From: Streptomyces sp. NBC_00285
GTDB lineage: Bacteria; Actinomycetota; Actinomycetes; Streptomycetales; Streptomycetaceae
Direction of reading: 5' to 3'
DNA: 64,000 nucleotides
NCBI RefSeq assembly: GCF_036174265.1
Contig: NZ_CP108055.1
Location: 3,410,001-3,474,000 of the forward strand
Shown: in pieces, positions 49,514 to 58,093 of the stretch
Position numbering within the stretch: the stretch's first letter is position 1
How the letters are laid out: every line of letters starts with the position of its first letter
Notes under the pieces: model-generated
What the model was told of the DNA's origin: nothing
The model's input: the letters and a program-made list of their open reading frames with translations, nothing else
The model's database searches: none
Program-made: the position numbers and the translations under genes

Positions 49514-50496
49514 CGAACACCGAGATCAGGCCCGCGGGTCCGGAGCCCGCCCGCACCCGCAGGAACCGCAGGACGGGGCAGACCGGTAAGGCATCCGAGT
49601 CCACGGCAGCCACCACCATCCGAGCCCGGGGCACCCGCCTCCTGGCTGTACTGTTCCTCGCGCCCACCGTCGTCGGCATCGTCGTCTTCACGGTCGTACC
49701 GATCGTCGGCTCGGTGGTCCTCAGCCTCTTCCAGTGGGACGTGATCGACGACCCGCGGTGGGCCGGATCGGCCAACTACCGGGAGATCCTGACCGATTCG
49801 ACGGTCCTCGTCTCCTTCCGCAACACGCTCGTCTTCATGGTGCTCGCGGTCGCACTCCAGTTGCTGATCGCGCTCGTGCTGGCGATCGTGGTGAACGGCC
49901 GGATGCCCAAGTGGCTGCGGTCCGTGTTCCGTTCGGCGTTCTTCTTCCCGCTGGTGCTGTCCGCCGCGTCCATCTCGGTGGTGATGAAGTACCTGTTCAA
50001 CCAGGACTTCGGCCCGGTGAACTGGCTCCTGGGCACGGTCGGTATCCCCTCGGTCCCCTGGCTGACCTCGGAGAACGGGGCGATGGCGGCCGTGGTCCTG
50101 GCGTACGTCTGGCAGCAGTTCGGCTTCTCGTTCCTGCTGTTCGTCGGCGGCTTGAACAACATCCCGCAAGAGGTGCACGAGGCGGCTTCGCTGGACGGCG
50201 CGAGCGGGGTGCGCAAACACCTCGCCATCACCCTGCCGCTGCTGTCGCCCACGCTGCTTGTGGCGTCCGTGGTCGGCATCATCAACGCCCTCCAGGTCTT
50301 CGAGCAGCCGTACGTCCTCACGGCGGGCGGCCCCGGCGACTCGACGCGCACGGTCGTGATGGTCATCTACGAGACGGCCTTCGAGCAGCTCCGCTTCGGT
50401 GAGGCGTCCGCCGTGGGTGTCCTGCTGTTCGTCCTGATCATGGCGGTCACCGCACTCCAGTTCCGGCTCAGCCGGCGTTACGTCCACTACCAGTGA
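49510..50496 (+). CDS. ABC sugar transporter permease (MalF-like)
   Basis: A 328-residue permease with six transmembrane helices after a basic, Arg-rich N-terminal tail of about 45 residues. The EAA loop that contacts the ATPase is present (EAASLDGASGVRKHLAITLPLLSP, about 219-242). It is the MalF-type partner of the permease downstream. GTG at 49510 overlaps the binding-protein stop by 4 bp. No ATPase gene is present in the locus; streptomycete sugar importers of this type commonly use the shared ATPase MsiK, encoded elsewhere. Confidence 0.9.
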   Translation: MTNTEIRPAGPEPARTRRNRRTGQTGKASESTAATTIRARGTRLLAVLFLAPTVVGIVVFTVVPIVGSVVLSLFQWDVIDDPRWAGSANYREILTDSTVLVSFRNTLVFMVLAVALQLLIALVLAIVVNGRMPKWLRSVFRSAFFFPLVLSAASISVVMKYLFNQDFGPVNWLLGTVGIPSVPWLTSENGAMAAVVLAYVWQQFGFSFLLFVGGLNNIPQEVHEAASLDGASGVRKHLAITLPLLSPTLLVASVVGIINALQVFEQPYVLTAGGPGDSTRTVVMVIYETAFEQLRFGEASAVGVLLFVLIMAVTALQFRLSRRYVHYQ

Positions 50497-51374
50497 GCCG
50501 GGTGAGTCCTATGAGTACGAGTTCGCTTACGAGCCCCACCGCGTCACGCGTACGGCACGGTCTGGCGCCCTGGGGCCGGATCGCGGGCCTGGCGCTGTGC
50601 GCCCTGTTGACGCTCGGCCCGGTCATCTGGACGGTGTCGACGTCACTGCGCACACCGGCGGAGTCCTTCGACCTGCCGCCGAAGATCATCCCCACGCACC
50701 CCACCCTCGACGCCTACCGCGGGGTCTTCGACCAGATCGACGTCTGGCTGTACGCGCTGAACTCCACCCTGGTGACCGGGCTGATCGCGGTCGGCCAGAT
50801 GATCACCGCGGGCCTGGCGGGCTATGCCTTCGCCCGTCTCGAATTCCGCTTCAAGAAGGCGCTGTTCGCGCTGGTGCTGGCCACGATGATGGTGCCGTTG
50901 CAGGTCACGATGGTCCCGGTCTTCCTGGAACTGAAGACGATGGGGCTGACCGACACCCTGCTCGGCCTCATCGTCCCGGCCTTCCCGACGGCCTTCGGCA
51001 CCTTCCTGATGCGCCAGTACTTCATGGGCATGCCGAAGGATCTGGGCGAGGCGGCGATGATCGACGGCGCGGGTCCCTGGCGTGTCTTCCGGTCGGTGTA
51101 CGCCCCGTTGGCGGCTCCCGGTCTCGCCATCGTCGGCGTGCTGGCCTTCAACTACCACTGGAACGAGTTCTTCCGGCCGCTGATCCTGGAGACCTCCACC
51201 GAGAACCTCACGCTGCCCCTGGGGCTGGTCTCCCTCCAGGGCAATCTCGGCACCGGCTCGATCTCCGTCGTCCTGGCCGGAGTTGTCCTCTCCATGATCC
51301 CCGCCGTCCTCGTGTTCGTCGTCGGCCAGCGCCCTCTGCGTGAGGGCATCACATCCGCAGGAGTCAATCGTTGA
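50493..51374 (+). CDS. ABC sugar transporter permease (MalG-like)
   Basis: A 293-residue MalG-type permease with six transmembrane helices and the EAA loop EAAMIDGAGPWRVFRSVYAPLAAPG (about 189-213). GTG at 50493 overlaps the previous stop by 4 bp; ATG at 50511 with GGTGAG upstream is an alternative start. Its stop codon overlaps the TTG start of the intracellular GH32 gene, so transport and hydrolysis are translated from one message. Confidence 0.9.
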   Translation: MSRVSPMSTSSLTSPTASRVRHGLAPWGRIAGLALCALLTLGPVIWTVSTSLRTPAESFDLPPKIIPTHPTLDAYRGVFDQIDVWLYALNSTLVTGLIAVGQMITAGLAGYAFARLEFRFKKALFALVLATMMVPLQVTMVPVFLELKTMGLTDTLLGLIVPAFPTAFGTFLMRQYFMGMPKDLGEAAMIDGAGPWRVFRSVYAPLAAPGLAIVGVLAFNYHWNEFFRPLILETSTENLTLPLGLVSLQGNLGTGSISVVLAGVVLSMIPAVLVFVVGQRPLREGITSAGVNR

Positions 51375-52780
51375 GTTCCGTGAGCCGGTCGACCGACGTC
51401 AACTGCCCGCGTTTCAGGGTCCGCCCGCCGGCCAACTGGATGAACGACCCGAACGGCCCGTTCCGTTGGGGCGGTCGCTACCACCTCTTCTACCAGCACA
51501 ACCCCGACGCCCCCGTCCATGCGAACGTCCACTGGGGCCACGCCTCCAGCCCCGACCTCGCCCACTGGGACGACCACGGGATCGCCCTGCGCCCGACGCC
51601 CGACGGCCCGGACGAGGCGGGCTGCTGGTCCGGCTGCGTGGTGGACGACGGTGGCGTACCAACGGCGGTGTACTCCGGGATCGACCACAACCACCAGGGC
51701 CTGAGCACGATCTGCCTCGCCGTGGCCGAGGACGACGACCTCCGGACGTGGAAGCAACTGCCGGTCCCGGTGGTCGCCGGCCCACCCCCCGGCCTGGACG
51801 TGACGATGTTCCGGGACCCGTTCGTCTTCCGCCACGCCGGACGCCGCTGGGCCCTGATGGGCGCCGGCCACGCCGACGGCACCCCGTCCGTCCTGGTGTA
51901 CGACTGTGAGGACCTGTACGACTGGCGGTTCGCCGGGGTCCTGCTGGACGGTCGGGACGCGGCGGCGGTCCGTGCCTTCGGTTCGCGGTCGATCGGCTGG
52001 GAGTGCCCTCAGCTGTGGGAGACCCCGGGGGGCGACCGGGTGCTGGCGGTGGCCCTGTGGGACGGCGACCCGCTGAGCACGGCGTATCTGACGGGACGTC
52101 TGATCCAGTTGCAGGAAGGGGAGTTGAGGTTCGCGGCAGGCGGGGCCGGCGGCCCGCTGGACCTCGGCCGTGACTTCTACGCCCCCTCCGTCCTCCAGGA
52201 CACGGAGTCCGGCCGCGCCCTGCTCTGGGGCTGGTCCTGGGAGTCCCGCCCGCCCGAGGAGGCGGCCCGCGCGGGCTGGTCCGGCGTCCTCACGGCACCC
52301 CGGGTGATGGACACCCACGAGGACGGCACGTTACGGGTCGTACCGGCTCCGGAGCTCGAACTCCTGCGAGCTGCCGTCCCGTTCACGGCCGCCCCCGGAT
52401 CGCACCGGCCACTCCCCCTCGCCTACGACCTGCTGGTGACCGCCCGTTCAGCGGCGACGTTGAGTCTGCTGCGGGCGGCGTCCGGGGCCGAACTGACCGT
52501 GCGGCTCGACCCGGTGTCCGGCACGGTGACCCTGGACCGCACGGCCTGGCCACGCGACCGCCCGGACGGCTCGGCCCCCCTGGTCCTGCCGACCACGCCG
52601 GGCGAGACCCTCACCGTACGGATCCTGGTGGACGGCTCCCTGCTGGAACTGTTCGCAGGCGACCGGACGACGGCCACGGAACGGGTGTACCAACGGGCCG
52701 ACGACACAGCGGAGTTGGCGGTGTCCGGGACGGACGTCGAGGTCACGGGCTGGGAGCTGGTCCCACCGAACCCCGCGTGA
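51371..52780 (+). CDS. intracellular GH32 beta-fructosidase (sucrose/fructan hydrolase) with a TTA codon
   Basis: A 469-residue GH32 enzyme without signal peptide: WMNDPNG with nucleophile Asp26, FRDPFV, and acid/base Glu211 in WECPQL, with a C-terminal beta-sandwich ending in LRILVDGSLLELF-type sequence (here VRILVDGSLLELFAGDR). It would hydrolyse imported sucrose or fructo-oligosaccharides in the cytoplasm. The start is TTG at 51371, overlapping the permease stop as TTGA. Codon 321 (52331-52333) is TTA, the leucine codon read by the developmentally regulated bldA tRNA, so full translation may wait for later growth. The last 38 bp overlap the convergent LacI gene. Confidence 0.9.
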   Translation: MSSVSRSTDVNCPRFRVRPPANWMNDPNGPFRWGGRYHLFYQHNPDAPVHANVHWGHASSPDLAHWDDHGIALRPTPDGPDEAGCWSGCVVDDGGVPTAVYSGIDHNHQGLSTICLAVAEDDDLRTWKQLPVPVVAGPPPGLDVTMFRDPFVFRHAGRRWALMGAGHADGTPSVLVYDCEDLYDWRFAGVLLDGRDAAAVRAFGSRSIGWECPQLWETPGGDRVLAVALWDGDPLSTAYLTGRLIQLQEGELRFAAGGAGGPLDLGRDFYAPSVLQDTESGRALLWGWSWESRPPEEAARAGWSGVLTAPRVMDTHEDGTLRVVPAPELELLRAAVPFTAAPGSHRPLPLAYDLLVTARSAATLSLLRAASGAELTVRLDPVSGTVTLDRTAWPRDRPDGSAPLVLPTTPGETLTVRILVDGSLLELFAGDRTTATERVYQRADDTAELAVSGTDVEVTGWELVPPNPA

Positions 52781-53807
52781 CGACGGGGCACTCCAGCCGC
52801 CGGGTGGTGACGGGCGGCGCGATCCCGCTGTCGATGGCGTCCAGGAGCAGACGGGCGGCCGTCTCCCCCATCGCGCGATGGGGCAGAGCGATCGTGGTGA
52901 GGGGCGGGCTGAGGAAGGCGGCCATGTGCTCCTGGTCGTCGTAGCCGACGACGGACAGCTCGGCGGGCACGTCGAGGCCCAGGCGCGCGGCGGCATGGAG
53001 GACACCGGCGGCGACCCGGTCGTTGTAGCAGACGATGCCCGTGGGCCGCCGGTCGGCGGGAACACCGTCCAACAGCCGCAGCGCGCCCTCGTACCCGGCG
53101 GAGATCTCCCCTCCCGTCCGCACGACCCAGTCCTTCTCGGCCGTCAGCCCCACCGCCCGCAGCGCGTCCCGGAAACCACGCAGCCGCTCCGCGCTCGCGA
53201 TGTCCTCCAGGCCTCCCACCAGGGCGATACGACGATGCCCCGCGTCAAGCAGGACTCTGGCAGCGCTGCGGCCACCGGCCCGCTCGGCGGGGATGACGGC
53301 CGGGAGGGAGCCGTCCTCGGGGAGACAGTTGGCGAACACGGCGAACGTGCCGTGCAGCCCTTCCGGGACTCGTGCGCGGCGGAGCGACAGCGCGGCGTAG
53401 ATGATCCCGTCGACCCTGCGGTCGAGCAGTTCGGCGACGGCCGCGTCCTCGGCGCGAGGGTCCTGCCCGGAGTCGACGGTGAGCACCAGATGCTCACTGC
53501 CCCACGCCATGTCCATGGCCCCGCGCAGCAGCCGCCCGGCGAACGGCGAGGTGGCGATCTCGTCCGTGACCAGCCCGATCACGGCGGTACGACGCGTGCG
53601 CAGGCCACGGGCGACGGCGTTCGGCCGGTAGCCGAGCTGTGCGGCGGCCTTGCGGATCTTCTCCTGTGTCTCGGCGGAGAGGTTGCCCTGGGCACGCCCG
53701 TTGAAGACGAAGGACACGGCCGTGTGCGACACCCCGGCAAGTCGGGCGACGTCCCGCGAGGTCGCCCGCTCAGCCCCGCCGCCCCGCGCCTTCTCGACCC
53801 CGCCCAT
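52743..53807 (-). CDS. LacI-family transcriptional regulator of the fructan locus
   Basis: A 354-residue LacI/GalR regulator: an N-terminal HTH (TSRDVARLAGVSHTAVSFVFNG, about 16-37) with the hinge helix IRKAAAQLGYRPNAVARGL, and a periplasmic-binding-like sugar domain (about 75-350, with GIVCYNDRVAAGVLHAAARLGLDVPAELSVVGYDD). It is transcribed toward the intracellular GH32 gene and overlaps it by 38 bp. The two CGAGTTAG sites between the exported GH32 gene and the transport operon are the likely operators. The inducer is probably a fructose-containing sugar. ATG at 53807 has GGGGACGAGG upstream. Confidence 0.85.
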   Translation of the reverse strand: MGGVEKARGGGAERATSRDVARLAGVSHTAVSFVFNGRAQGNLSAETQEKIRKAAAQLGYRPNAVARGLRTRRTAVIGLVTDEIATSPFAGRLLRGAMDMAWGSEHLVLTVDSGQDPRAEDAAVAELLDRRVDGIIYAALSLRRARVPEGLHGTFAVFANCLPEDGSLPAVIPAERAGGRSAARVLLDAGHRRIALVGGLEDIASAERLRGFRDALRAVGLTAEKDWVVRTGGEISAGYEGALRLLDGVPADRRPTGIVCYNDRVAAGVLHAAARLGLDVPAELSVVGYDDQEHMAAFLSPPLTTIALPHRAMGETAARLLLDAIDSGIAPPVTTRRLECPVVTRGSVGPAPSP

Positions 53808-54377
53808 GCCTCGTCCCCGCCGACATCGCCTGATCAGCCAAGCCTACCCGCGGGAGATGCCGCGGAGCCTGCCGCCGCCGCGGACCGGGAGATTCCGGCG
53901 CCCTGACTCAGTCGGTGTGAGCCGGCGTGTGCAGCACCCGGTCGTGGCCCGCCCCGCGGACCGGGCCGGTGAGGCGGAGGGCGCCGGTGCAGGGCGCTCA
54001 TCAGCACCGGCACACCGGTCGGACCGAGACCGGCCTTCTCGTCGAGCAGGTCGGCCGCGGTCTCGCCGACCGTCGTACACAGCACCTTGACGACCCGGAA
54101 GAAGACGGTGACTTCGGGCACCTTGTTCCAGCCCGGTCGGCGACCGGAGGGCGAGACCTGTGTGTCGGCCTCCGACGGCCCGGGCGTCTGTGAGGTCTCG
54201 TACGTCGTGAGGCCCGACCGTGCCGCGGGACACCTGAACGCATCCTGACTGCCGTGCGTCATCGGCTGTCCCATCCGCCTCACCCGAGCACTATGAGCGA
54301 CATGACGACTCGTGATCACGGCTCCTGCATAGCGGCGTTCCGCCCCGTCCCCCACGCCGCCATGAAGGAAGGCCGCC
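53808..54377. other. intergenic region with COG4705-type remnant
   Basis: 570 bp between the LacI gene and the symporter gene. The only recognisable content is the truncated COG4705-type sequence at 53993-54262; the rest shows no gene, hairpin or repeat that I trust. Confidence 0.5.
53993..54262 (-). pseudogene. truncated COG4705-type membrane protein gene
   Basis: Starting at an ATG at 54262, the frame reaches NKVPEVTVFFRVVKVLCTTVGETAADLLDEKAGLG, which matches the first helix region of the intact COG4705-type protein (KVPEVTVYFWIIKVLTTGMGETASDWL). After GVPVLMSA it turns into Arg/Pro/Gly-rich sequence with no membrane helices, so about two thirds of the protein is lost to a frameshift or deletion. 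The intact relative is at 38781-39572. Confidence 0.75.
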
Positions 54378-55454
54378 TTGAACCGTCCGACTGCCTCCCC
54401 ACCGCCTGCCGACCCGGTGACGGCCTGGCTGCGCCGTCGGCTCGGCCGGGCTGTCGTGCTGTCCTACGTCGCCGCCCTCCTCCTGCCCGCCCCCGGCCTG
54501 TGGCTGCGTCGCGACCACACCGTGCCGATCGGCACCGTCACCGGCCTGCCTGTGAGCACCGCCCCGCTGCTGCTGGCCCTGGTGCTCTTCTCCGCCGGGC
54601 TCCAGGTACCCGTCCGCGAACTGGGCCGGCTGCTCCGCAAGCCGACCACCCTGCTGGCCGGGATGGTCCTCCACCTCGTGATCCCGCTCCTGGTCATCCC
54701 TGTCGTCGCGTTCGGACTGCACCGCACCCCGGACAGCGACGGCGGCAGCGGCCTGATCGCCGCGATGATCCTGATCGTGGCGATGCCCGTGGCCGCCGGA
54801 GCCACCGTATGGACCGGCAAGGGTGACGGCGACCAACCCACCATGGTGGGGCTCGTCCTCGTCTCCACGCTCCTCAGCCCGCTCACCATCCCGCTGGTCA
54901 TCACCACGTTGGTGCCGCTCCTCGACGACGGCTACGCGGACACGCTCGCAACGACCGGCCGCACGGCCAACGGCGCCTTCGCCCTCGTCACCGTGGTCCT
55001 CCCCTGTGCCGTCGGCATCCTGTTCCGACTCGCGCTGCCGACGGCGTGGCTCAGCCGGGCTTTGCGCGTGATCGTGCCCGTGGCGCTGGCCGGATCGCTC
55101 GTCCTGACCTATGTGAACGCCAGTGGTGCCCTGGGCTCGTTCCTCACCCACCCACGCCCCCTCCTGTTCGCCGCTGCACTGGCCGTGGCTGCGCTCGTCT
55201 GCCTGTTGTCCTTCCTGTTGGGCCGGACCGCCGCGCGGCTCCTGCATCTGGACGGCCCCGCCTCCTCCTCGCTGACGCTCGCCTGCGGCATGAACAACAG
55301 CAGCGCAGGCGCGGTCCTGATCACCGCCACGCTGCCCGACAAACCCCACCTGCTCCTGCCGGTGCTCGCCTACGGGCTGCTGCAGAAGACAGCCGCGAGC
55401 CGGGTCGTGCGGACAGTGGGCCGTCGGCACCCGCCCTGCCCTGCGTCACCGTGA
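54378..55454 (+). CDS. BASS-family (bile acid:sodium symporter-like) transporter
   Basis: A 358-residue membrane protein with nine or ten transmembrane helices. LLALVLFSAGLQVPVRELGRLLRKP is the characteristic opening helix pair of the bile acid:Na+ symporter (BASS) family, and LACGMNNSSAGAVLITATLP matches the conserved late segment that helps bind sodium. Bacterial members carry organic anions such as pyruvate or pantoate. TTG at 54378 follows AAGGAAGG by 5 nt. The C-terminal tail (VRTVGRRHPPCPASP) is odd and may reflect a frameshift near the end. It converges on the CitB-like regulator gene. Confidence 0.7.
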   Translation: MNRPTASPPPADPVTAWLRRRLGRAVVLSYVAALLLPAPGLWLRRDHTVPIGTVTGLPVSTAPLLLALVLFSAGLQVPVRELGRLLRKPTTLLAGMVLHLVIPLLVIPVVAFGLHRTPDSDGGSGLIAAMILIVAMPVAAGATVWTGKGDGDQPTMVGLVLVSTLLSPLTIPLVITTLVPLLDDGYADTLATTGRTANGAFALVTVVLPCAVGILFRLALPTAWLSRALRVIVPVALAGSLVLTYVNASGALGSFLTHPRPLLFAAALAVAALVCLLSFLLGRTAARLLHLDGPASSSLTLACGMNNSSAGAVLITATLPDKPHLLLPVLAYGLLQKTAASRVVRTVGRRHPPCPASP

Positions 55455-55490
55455 ACACCGCGGACAGGCTCGATGAACAAGAACGTCCGC

Positions 55491-56180
55491 TCAGTGCGTG
55501 ATGCGGTAGCGGTGCTCGGGGCGGCCGGTGGCCCCGTAGCGGAGTTCGAGCCGGACCATGCCCTCCCTGACCAGGTAGGAGAGATAACGCTGAGCCGTGG
55601 CGCGAGAGACGCCGGTGCGTTCGGCGGCCTCCGCAGCCGACAGGGCGTCGTGCGCGCCGCGCAGGGTCTGGTGCAGCAGGGCAAGCGTCGGCGCGGAGTG
55701 CCCCTTCGCCGGGACGCGGGGCACGGCCGGCGGCCGGGCGGCGCTGAACAGGGCGTCCACGTCGGCCTGGTCGGTCTCGGGGACCGTGCCCAGAGCGTCC
55801 ATACGGTGCTGGAGCTCCCGGTAGGCGGTGAGCCGCTCGGCGAGGTCGGGCGCGCCGAAGGGCTTGACCAGGTATCCGACGGCGCCGAGCTTCATCGCGA
55901 TCCGTACCGAGGTGATGTCCCGGTCGGCGGTGATCATGATGGCGTCGGGGCGGTCGCCGCCCTCGTCGCCGCTCAGCCTGCGCAGCACGTCCAGTCCGCT
56001 GCCGTCCGGCAGGAAGATGTCGAGCAGCAGCAGGTCGGGGTGGAGGTCGCGCACCGCGGCCAGTGCCTGGGCCACCGTCGCCGCCTGGCCGACCACCTCG
56101 AAGTCCTTGACGCGGGACACGTAGTCGCAGTGGATGCGGCTCACCCGGAAGTCGTCGTCCACCACCAGGGTCCGGATCAC
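55491..56180 (-). CDS. CitB-family response regulator
   Basis: A 229-residue response regulator of the CitB/DcuR type. The receiver domain has VDDD (7-10), phospho-acceptor Asp54 in LLLLDIFLPDGSG, Thr in AIMITADRD and Lys in GYLVKPFG. The C-terminal domain (about 165-229) has a helix-turn-helix LSAAEAAERTGVSRATAQRYLSYLVREGMVRL. Relatives control citrate or C4-dicarboxylate uptake genes. GTG at 56180 has AGGAGG 9 nt upstream and overlaps the kinase stop by 4 bp. The divergent ABC transporter beyond the kinase gene is the most likely target. Confidence 0.85.
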   Translation of the reverse strand: MIRTLVVDDDFRVSRIHCDYVSRVKDFEVVGQAATVAQALAAVRDLHPDLLLLDIFLPDGSGLDVLRRLSGDEGGDRPDAIMITADRDITSVRIAMKLGAVGYLVKPFGAPDLAERLTAYRELQHRMDALGTVPETDQADVDALFSAARPPAVPRVPAKGHSAPTLALLHQTLRGAHDALSAAEAAERTGVSRATAQRYLSYLVREGMVRLELRYGATGRPEHRYRITH

Positions 56181-57859
56181 CAGCGATCACCTCCTGCGAC
56201 GCCGTTCAGTACCGGTGAAGCCGTCGTGAACAGGGCGCCCCGTGGGCCTGGCGCGGCATCGGGCACCGGCAGCGTCACGGTGAAGACGGCGCCGGGCCCT
56301 GCACTGACGGCGATCGTGCCACCGTGCCGCTGCACCAGTCTGTGGACGAGCGCGAGGCCGAGGCCCCGTCGGGCGGTGCCGCGGTCCGGGCGGGTCGACC
56401 AGCCGTCCTCGAAGATGGACTCGGCGGTGTCCGGCGGGATGCCGGGGCCGGTGTCGGCCACCTCCACCCGCACTGCGTCGACGGCCTCGATCAGCGACAG
56501 ACGGACCTCGGCACCGCCTGACGGCACCGGTCCGGTCGCGGACGCGTCGATCGCGTTGTCCAGCAGGTTGCCGATGATGGTCAGCAGCCGAGGCAGATGC
56601 GGCGGGTCCTCGCCGAGGGCGGAGTCCTCGCTGAGGACGATCCGCACTCCGCGTTCCGCGGCCACCGTGGTCTTGGCGACGATCAGTCCCACGAGCAGCG
56701 GGTTGCCGATCCGTTCCCGTACGGATTCGGTCAGCGCCGGCTCGGCGCCGGCCGTGTCGACGGCGAACTCGTAGGCGGCATCGTGGTCGCCGATGTCCAG
56801 CAGCCCGGCCACCGTGTGCATACGGTTGGTGAACTCGTGCTGCTGTGCACGCAGCGCGTCCGTCAGCCCGCGCACGGAGTCCAGCTCGCGCAACAGACCG
56901 ACCATCTCGGTGCGGTCGCGCACGGTGACCACGGCACCCAGCTCCCGTCCGTGCAAGGCGACCGGCATCCGGTTGACGACCAGGCAGTGGTCGTCGGTGA
57001 GCACGCTGATGTCGCCGCCCGCCAGGGTGCCGTCCAGGGCGCGGCGCAGCCGCCCGTCGGGCAGGACCTCCGCGAGCGTGCTGCCGAGCGCGGTGCCGAG
57101 TCCTAGCAGGTCCCGGGCCTCGTCGTTGACCAGCGTGATCCTGCCGTCCGGGTCGAAGGCGACGACTCCCTCGCGGATTCCGTGCAGCATCGCCTCCCGG
57201 TCCTGCAGCAGCCCGGCGATCTCCTCCAGTTCCAGCCCGAACGTCGTCCGCTTGAGCCGTCTGGCCAGCAAGAACGCGGCCGTCGAGCCGAGCGCGACGG
57301 CGATGGCGCTGTACAGGCCGAAGGTGGGCAGCTCACGCCACAGCTCACCCAGCACATAGTGCTCGGGGATCCCCGCGGACACCTCGCCGACCATCTTGCC
57401 GGTGGGCCCGTACAGCGGGGCCTTGCCGTTGGCGGAACGCCCCGTCGCACCCTGGTCGGTTCCGACGTGCGTCCTGCCGTCCAGCACCACGATCCGGTCC
57501 CCCGTCGGTTCACCGACCAGCGCCGGGTCGGGGTGCGAGTGGCGGATGCCGCGCAGGTCGAGCACGACCACGTACGACGCGCCCGACGCCTTCCGGATCC
57601 GCTCGGCCACCGTCTGCACCACGTCGCCACCGCCCCCGTACTGCATGGCGTGGCGGATCTGCGGTTCCGCGGCCGTGGTCTCGGCGATGGCCAGGGCCCG
57701 CTTCTCGTAGGCACGGTCGATCTCGCCTCGCTGCGCGAAGGCGAACAGCACGAAGCCGATCACCCCGGTCAGCCCCAGGATGATCAGCTGGTTGGCCAGA
57801 ATCCGCGCGGAGAGCCGCCCCTTCCCACCGCGGCCGATCGGGATACGGATGCGTGTCAC
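56177..57859 (-). CDS. CitA/DcuS-like sensor histidine kinase
   Basis: A 560-residue membrane kinase with the CitA/DcuS plan: a first transmembrane helix (about 20-43), an extracytoplasmic PAS-type domain of about 135 residues (including ASYVVVLDLRGIRHSHPDPALVGEPTGD, the ligand-region signature), a second helix (about 182-202), a cytoplasmic PAS domain (LHGIREGVVAFDPDGRITLVNDEARDLLGL) and a kinase core with His341 in QQHEFTNRMHTVAGLL. The HATPase motifs NLLDNAIDA and GLGLALVHRLVQRHGG are intact. It should sense an external small organic acid. The GTG at 57859 lacks a strong RBS. Confidence 0.85.
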   Translation of the reverse strand: MTRIRIPIGRGGKGRLSARILANQLIILGLTGVIGFVLFAFAQRGEIDRAYEKRALAIAETTAAEPQIRHAMQYGGGGDVVQTVAERIRKASGASYVVVLDLRGIRHSHPDPALVGEPTGDRIVVLDGRTHVGTDQGATGRSANGKAPLYGPTGKMVGEVSAGIPEHYVLGELWRELPTFGLYSAIAVALGSTAAFLLARRLKRTTFGLELEEIAGLLQDREAMLHGIREGVVAFDPDGRITLVNDEARDLLGLGTALGSTLAEVLPDGRLRRALDGTLAGGDISVLTDDHCLVVNRMPVALHGRELGAVVTVRDRTEMVGLLRELDSVRGLTDALRAQQHEFTNRMHTVAGLLDIGDHDAAYEFAVDTAGAEPALTESVRERIGNPLLVGLIVAKTTVAAERGVRIVLSEDSALGEDPPHLPRLLTIIGNLLDNAIDASATGPVPSGGAEVRLSLIEAVDAVRVEVADTGPGIPPDTAESIFEDGWSTRPDRGTARRGLGLALVHRLVQRHGGTIAVSAGPGAVFTVTLPVPDAAPGPRGALFTTASPVLNGVAGGDRW

Positions 57860-57986
57860 GGGTGTCTCTGCCTGTCGTGCGGGGCCCGGGCGCGGCCCCT
57901 GCGCCGTACCCGTGGTGGCGTGATTGTGCCCCCGTGACCGGCCTTCTGCCCACCCCCGGCCGGCTGAGCAGAACGAGCAAAAGCAT

Positions 57987-58002
57987 GGCTAACACGGCTA
58001 AC
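57987..58002. promoter_or_regulatory. direct repeat GGCTAAC, possible response-regulator site
   Basis: GGCTAAC occurs at 57987-57993 and 57996-58002, in the 234-bp gap between the divergent kinase and ABC-transporter genes, about 92-107 bp before the ATPase start. Direct repeats like this often bind response regulators of this class. Confidence 0.35.
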
Positions 58003-58093
58003 GCGAGATACGGATGAAACAGCGACGTAACACCCGCAGGCCTCTAGCGTCTGCCTTCCTCGACCTCCGAGGTCAGGAAGGAGACAGCCTCAG

